Shown here: piece by piece, positions 22,044-23,780 of the stretch | Layout: every line of letters starts with the position of its first letter | How positions within the stretch are numbered: position 1 is the first letter of the stretch | Source of the DNA: Candidatus Enterococcus ferrettii | GTDB taxonomy: Bacteria > Bacillota > Bacilli > Lactobacillales > Enterococcaceae | NCBI RefSeq assembly: GCF_017377655.1 | Contig: NZ_JAFREL010000078.1 | Coordinates: 1-23,780, forward strand | DNA length: 23,780 bases | Reading direction: 5' to 3' | Made by a program: the position numbers and the translations under genes | The notes under the pieces: generated by a model | Seen by the model: the letters and a program-made list of their open reading frames with translations, nothing else | Told to the model about the DNA's origin: nothing | The model's database searches: none

Positions 22044-22156
22044 ATCCTCATCGCGCATACCATTCTACTAGGATGTTGTTACAAAACTATGATCTTAATA
22101 TTTGAATTTCTTTCCGGAATTTAAAGACTGCCAAAAGTAGAACTGGCATCCTCATC
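22044..22156. repeat. 9-bp direct repeats bounding a 95-bp insert in the Rpn gene
   Basis: ATCCTCATC occurs at 22044-22052 and 22148-22156. The 95 bases between (22053-22147) have no coding continuity. They carry TTCTACT near one end and its complement near the other, a weak hint of inverted ends. The arrangement looks like a target-site duplication around a tiny insertion or remnant. The first repeat lies in frame in the nuclease (Asp221-Glu-Asp), and the second is in frame with the downstream small ORF. Confidence 0.5.
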
Positions 22157-22816
22157 TAGCGAGTAGTAGTTGGTCTTTTTTTGAGCTTCCTTCAAATAGT
22201 CCGGGGCATTATCTGGCACTTTACCGGTTCTAAAAAACTGTTGCCAAAGAAAAGCGGGACTGTCTTGATTAATGACTTTATTCTTCAAACTGAAAAAACA
22301 TAGAATAATCAATTCGTCTCCTTGGTGGGCTTGTAATAATTTCTGGGAATCTAAATCTAGCAAGGCAAACTTGAGGATTGCCGGATCTTCTCTTTCAAAT
22401 AAATGAAAGTCAACGATATTAATGCCATAAGTGGGACGCAAAGCAGAAAAATTGTTGCTTTTGATAAACTCTTCTACTTCTTGATTGCCTAAGGAACTGC
22501 GATAGGCTTCTCCTAAATAGAAGAGTGCGCGTTCAACAAAAAAATCGTGGGACTGGATTTGCATCTCGATAGTAACATGACAGCCGTCTTCTGTTTCCGC
22601 TAAAATATCTACTTCTGTGCGTATCAACTCCGGATCTTCGTTAAAGGATTTTTTATAGCTGTCAATATGATAGGTTTCTCTTGGCTTCAGAGACTTGAAA
22701 TTTTTGCCTAAAACGTCTCGAACAAAGGCCTTCAAAATGTAAGTCGAATCTTTACTTGTGAATAACTTCCGAAATAGCAGGTCGGTTGTGGGTAAAACCT
22801 GGGGCATCTTCTTCAT
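22121..22816 (-). pseudogene. Rpn-family PD-(D/E)XK nuclease, C-terminally truncated
   Basis: The 231-residue ORF starts PQVLPTTDLLFRKLF, the usual opening of Rpn/transposase-like proteins. The nuclease core is present: Asp70 in RTEVDILAE, then Glu84 and Gln86 in VTIEMQIQ, a D-(x)n-E-x-Q arrangement. HDFFVERALFYLGEAYRSSL and YGINIVDFHLF follow as in the family. After YYSLDED (217-223) the sequence leaves the family and stops within eight residues; full-length relatives continue for about 60-80 residues. The missing end lies downstream as a separate ORF (21765-21983). The nuclease core may still be made, so this could be a split gene and not a dead one. Family members promote recombination in E. 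coli and some act in phage defence. Confidence 0.75.
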
Positions 22817-22817
22817 T

Positions 22818-22848
22818 AATTTCTCTACCTTTCGTAGATAGAGAAATT
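22818..22848 (-). promoter_or_regulatory. Hairpin covering the ribosome site of the Rpn nuclease
   Basis: AATTTCTCTA (22818-22827) is complementary to TAGAGAAATT (22839-22848), with an additional inner CTAC/GTAG pairing. In the minus-strand transcript the hairpin ends one base before the ATG, and its loop holds GAAAGG, the only ribosome site. Translation is probably limited by this fold. Confidence 0.6.
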
Positions 22849-22858
22849 CCTCACCCTT

Positions 22859-22888
22859 AGTATATCATGGCAGTCTATTCTCTATCAA
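22859..22888 (-). promoter_or_regulatory. Sigma-A promoter of the Rpn gene
   Basis: On the minus strand, TTGATA (22888-22883), an 18-base spacer and TATACT (22864-22859). Transcription would begin a few bases before the hairpin, so the leader is nearly all hairpin. Confidence 0.6.
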
Positions 22889-23073
22889 AATCTTAGTTAA
22901 GGTTAATATACGCAAAACCAGAGAAAAAGTTCGTGAAAATTCTAAATAATTTACGCGGTTTTGGGAAAGCAGTCACTGTTTCGGAGAAATTATCTTAGCA
23001 ACAATTACCATTGCAATCCCGCGATAAAAACGGCAGAATGAAAGAAGAAGCAAATACTGTTAGGAGGAGTCAC

Positions 23074-23739
23074 ATGAGCCAAAGTGAGTTGAAGATTGTC
23101 ATCTTTGATATGGATGGGTTGTTGGTTGATACAGAAAGGGTTTATCGCGATGGTTGGGAATATGCAGCGAAGGATCATGGGGTTCAGCTGCCGGCTGAAA
23201 TGTTTCAGGGCTGGGTAGGTAAGGGGTATCATGAGACCACTGAAGAGCTGGTGAGGTTGACCAATGATCGAGAACTAGTAATGGCGATTCGTAAAACTCG
23301 AGAAGAATATTTTTACCAGGAATTAGCTGAGGGAAGGGTTCCTCCTAAACCCTATGCTAAAGAGGCACTGCAAGCTGCGAAGAAAAACTATACAGTGGGT
23401 CTAGCAACTTCTACAATTGCCAAACGGGCGAGGGATGTATTGGCTGGTTTAGATTTTTTACAGTATATCGATTATCCAGTGTTTGGTGATGATGTGGAAC
23501 GGCTGAAGCCAGCACCTGACTTGTATTTGGAAGTGTTGCAGCGTGCCGGTTTTACAGCGGATGCTGGGATTGCCGTTGAAGATTCGATTCCTGGCAGCCA
23601 GGCAGCTGAGAATGCTGGATTGAAGGTCTTGATGGTTCCGGATTCGAATTTTGAGTTAGATGTTCAAGCAGTACCCGCTGGAGTCATTCAGCGAGGAAAG
23701 GATTTACAAATTGTTTTGGATTATTTGAAAAGGCATTGA
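23074..23739 (+). CDS. HAD-superfamily hydrolase, beta-phosphoglucomutase-like
   Basis: ATG 23074 is fixed by TAGGAGGAG (23061-23069), giving 221 residues; an in-frame TTG at 23011 lacks a ribosome site. The HAD motifs are complete. Motif I is FDMDGLLVDTE, with nucleophile Asp12 and acid/base Asp14. Motif II is LATST (110-114), motif III is Lys145 in RLKPAPD, and motif IV is AVEDSIPGS with Glu169 and Asp170. The helical cap between motifs I and II is of the beta-phosphoglucomutase subclass. Members are sugar-phosphate phosphatases or phosphoglucomutases; the substrate cannot be told from sequence. It appears monocistronic. The 257 bases upstream contain the divergent Rpn promoter and no clear promoter for this gene. 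Confidence 0.92.
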   Translation: MSQSELKIVIFDMDGLLVDTERVYRDGWEYAAKDHGVQLPAEMFQGWVGKGYHETTEELVRLTNDRELVMAIRKTREEYFYQELAEGRVPPKPYAKEALQAAKKNYTVGLATSTIAKRARDVLAGLDFLQYIDYPVFGDDVERLKPAPDLYLEVLQRAGFTADAGIAVEDSIPGSQAAENAGLKVLMVPDSNFELDVQAVPAGVIQRGKDLQIVLDYLKRH

Positions 23740-23749
23740 CAGAAGCGAT

Positions 23750-23779
23750 TAGTAATTATAAGATACTAGGTAATTACTA
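23750..23779. repeat. Inverted repeat at the right edge
   Basis: TAGTAATTA (23750-23758) and TAATTACTA (23771-23779) are perfect 9-base inverted repeats around a 12-base loop, 10 bases after the HAD stop. It may be the stem of a terminator whose T-run lies beyond the window. Confidence 0.45.
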
Positions 23780-23780
23780 A

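Noticed and set aside
22913..22963. Inverted repeat CAAAACC / GGTTTTG upstream of the HAD gene
   Set aside because: Arms are only 7 bases and 37 bases apart in A+T-rich DNA; chance is a sufficient explanation.
23011..23073. TTG 23011 as start of the HAD protein
   Set aside because: No ribosome site, and the extra residues precede the usual family N-terminus; ATG 23074 has AGGAGG.

Overview
The window looks like a chromosomal segment of a low-to-moderate GC lactic acid bacterium, most likely an Enterococcus. The case rests on gene content and style: class C and class A sortases, a Gls24-type stress protein, mannose-family PTS genes, orphan winged-helix regulators with a receiver-like N-terminus, strong AGGAGG ribosome sites and TTGxxx/TATAAT promoters. 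The species cannot be fixed by reading. No tRNA, rRNA, CRISPR array or intact insertion sequence was seen.

Region 1 (1-6537) is the 3' part of a + strand operon ending in a strong terminator. It starts inside a gene encoding two sortase domains in one polypeptide, a class C (pilin-polymerising) type followed by a class A-like type. Then come a secreted GH73 + CHAP peptidoglycan hydrolase, a type I signal peptidase, a bitopic membrane protein with an extracellular domain, a DivIVA-like coiled-coil protein and a winged-helix regulator whose receiver-like domain has lost its phosphorylation residues. Together they look like a dedicated machine for building a sortase-assembled surface structure through the wall. 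The substrate proteins would lie upstream, outside the window. This is the best candidate here for an undescribed system.

Region 2 (6539-9837) is a tripartite MacAB/YknXYZ-type export operon: adaptor, ATPase and permease, overlapping by a few bases. Region 3 (9916-11505) holds a TMEM175-family channel gene and a Gls24/Asp23 protein with a long charged N-terminal extension and its own promoter.

Region 4 (11504-21574) is a sugar-acid catabolic locus. A divergent RpiR/SIS regulator faces a ten-gene operon: short-type 6-phosphogluconate dehydrogenase, 2-hydroxyacid dehydrogenase, iron-type alcohol dehydrogenase, mannose-family PTS IIC-IID-IIB, a membrane protein resembling a dead M28 peptidase, PTS IIA, mannonate dehydratase and KDPG aldolase. 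The PTS would deliver a 6-phosphorylated hexonate. One branch then leads through 6-phosphogluconate to ribulose-5-phosphate and the other through KDPG to pyruvate and glyceraldehyde-3-phosphate. No KDG kinase is present, so the dehydratase may act on a phosphorylated substrate. A palindrome over the -35 box and a cre-like site suggest repression by the RpiR protein and by CcpA.

Region 5 (21662-22888) is a minus-strand Rpn-family (PD-(D/E)XK) nuclease locus broken into a nuclease ORF and a small C-terminal-domain ORF. A 9-bp direct repeat bounds a 95-bp insert at the break. Region 6 (23074-23739) is a HAD-family sugar-phosphate phosphatase/mutase gene.
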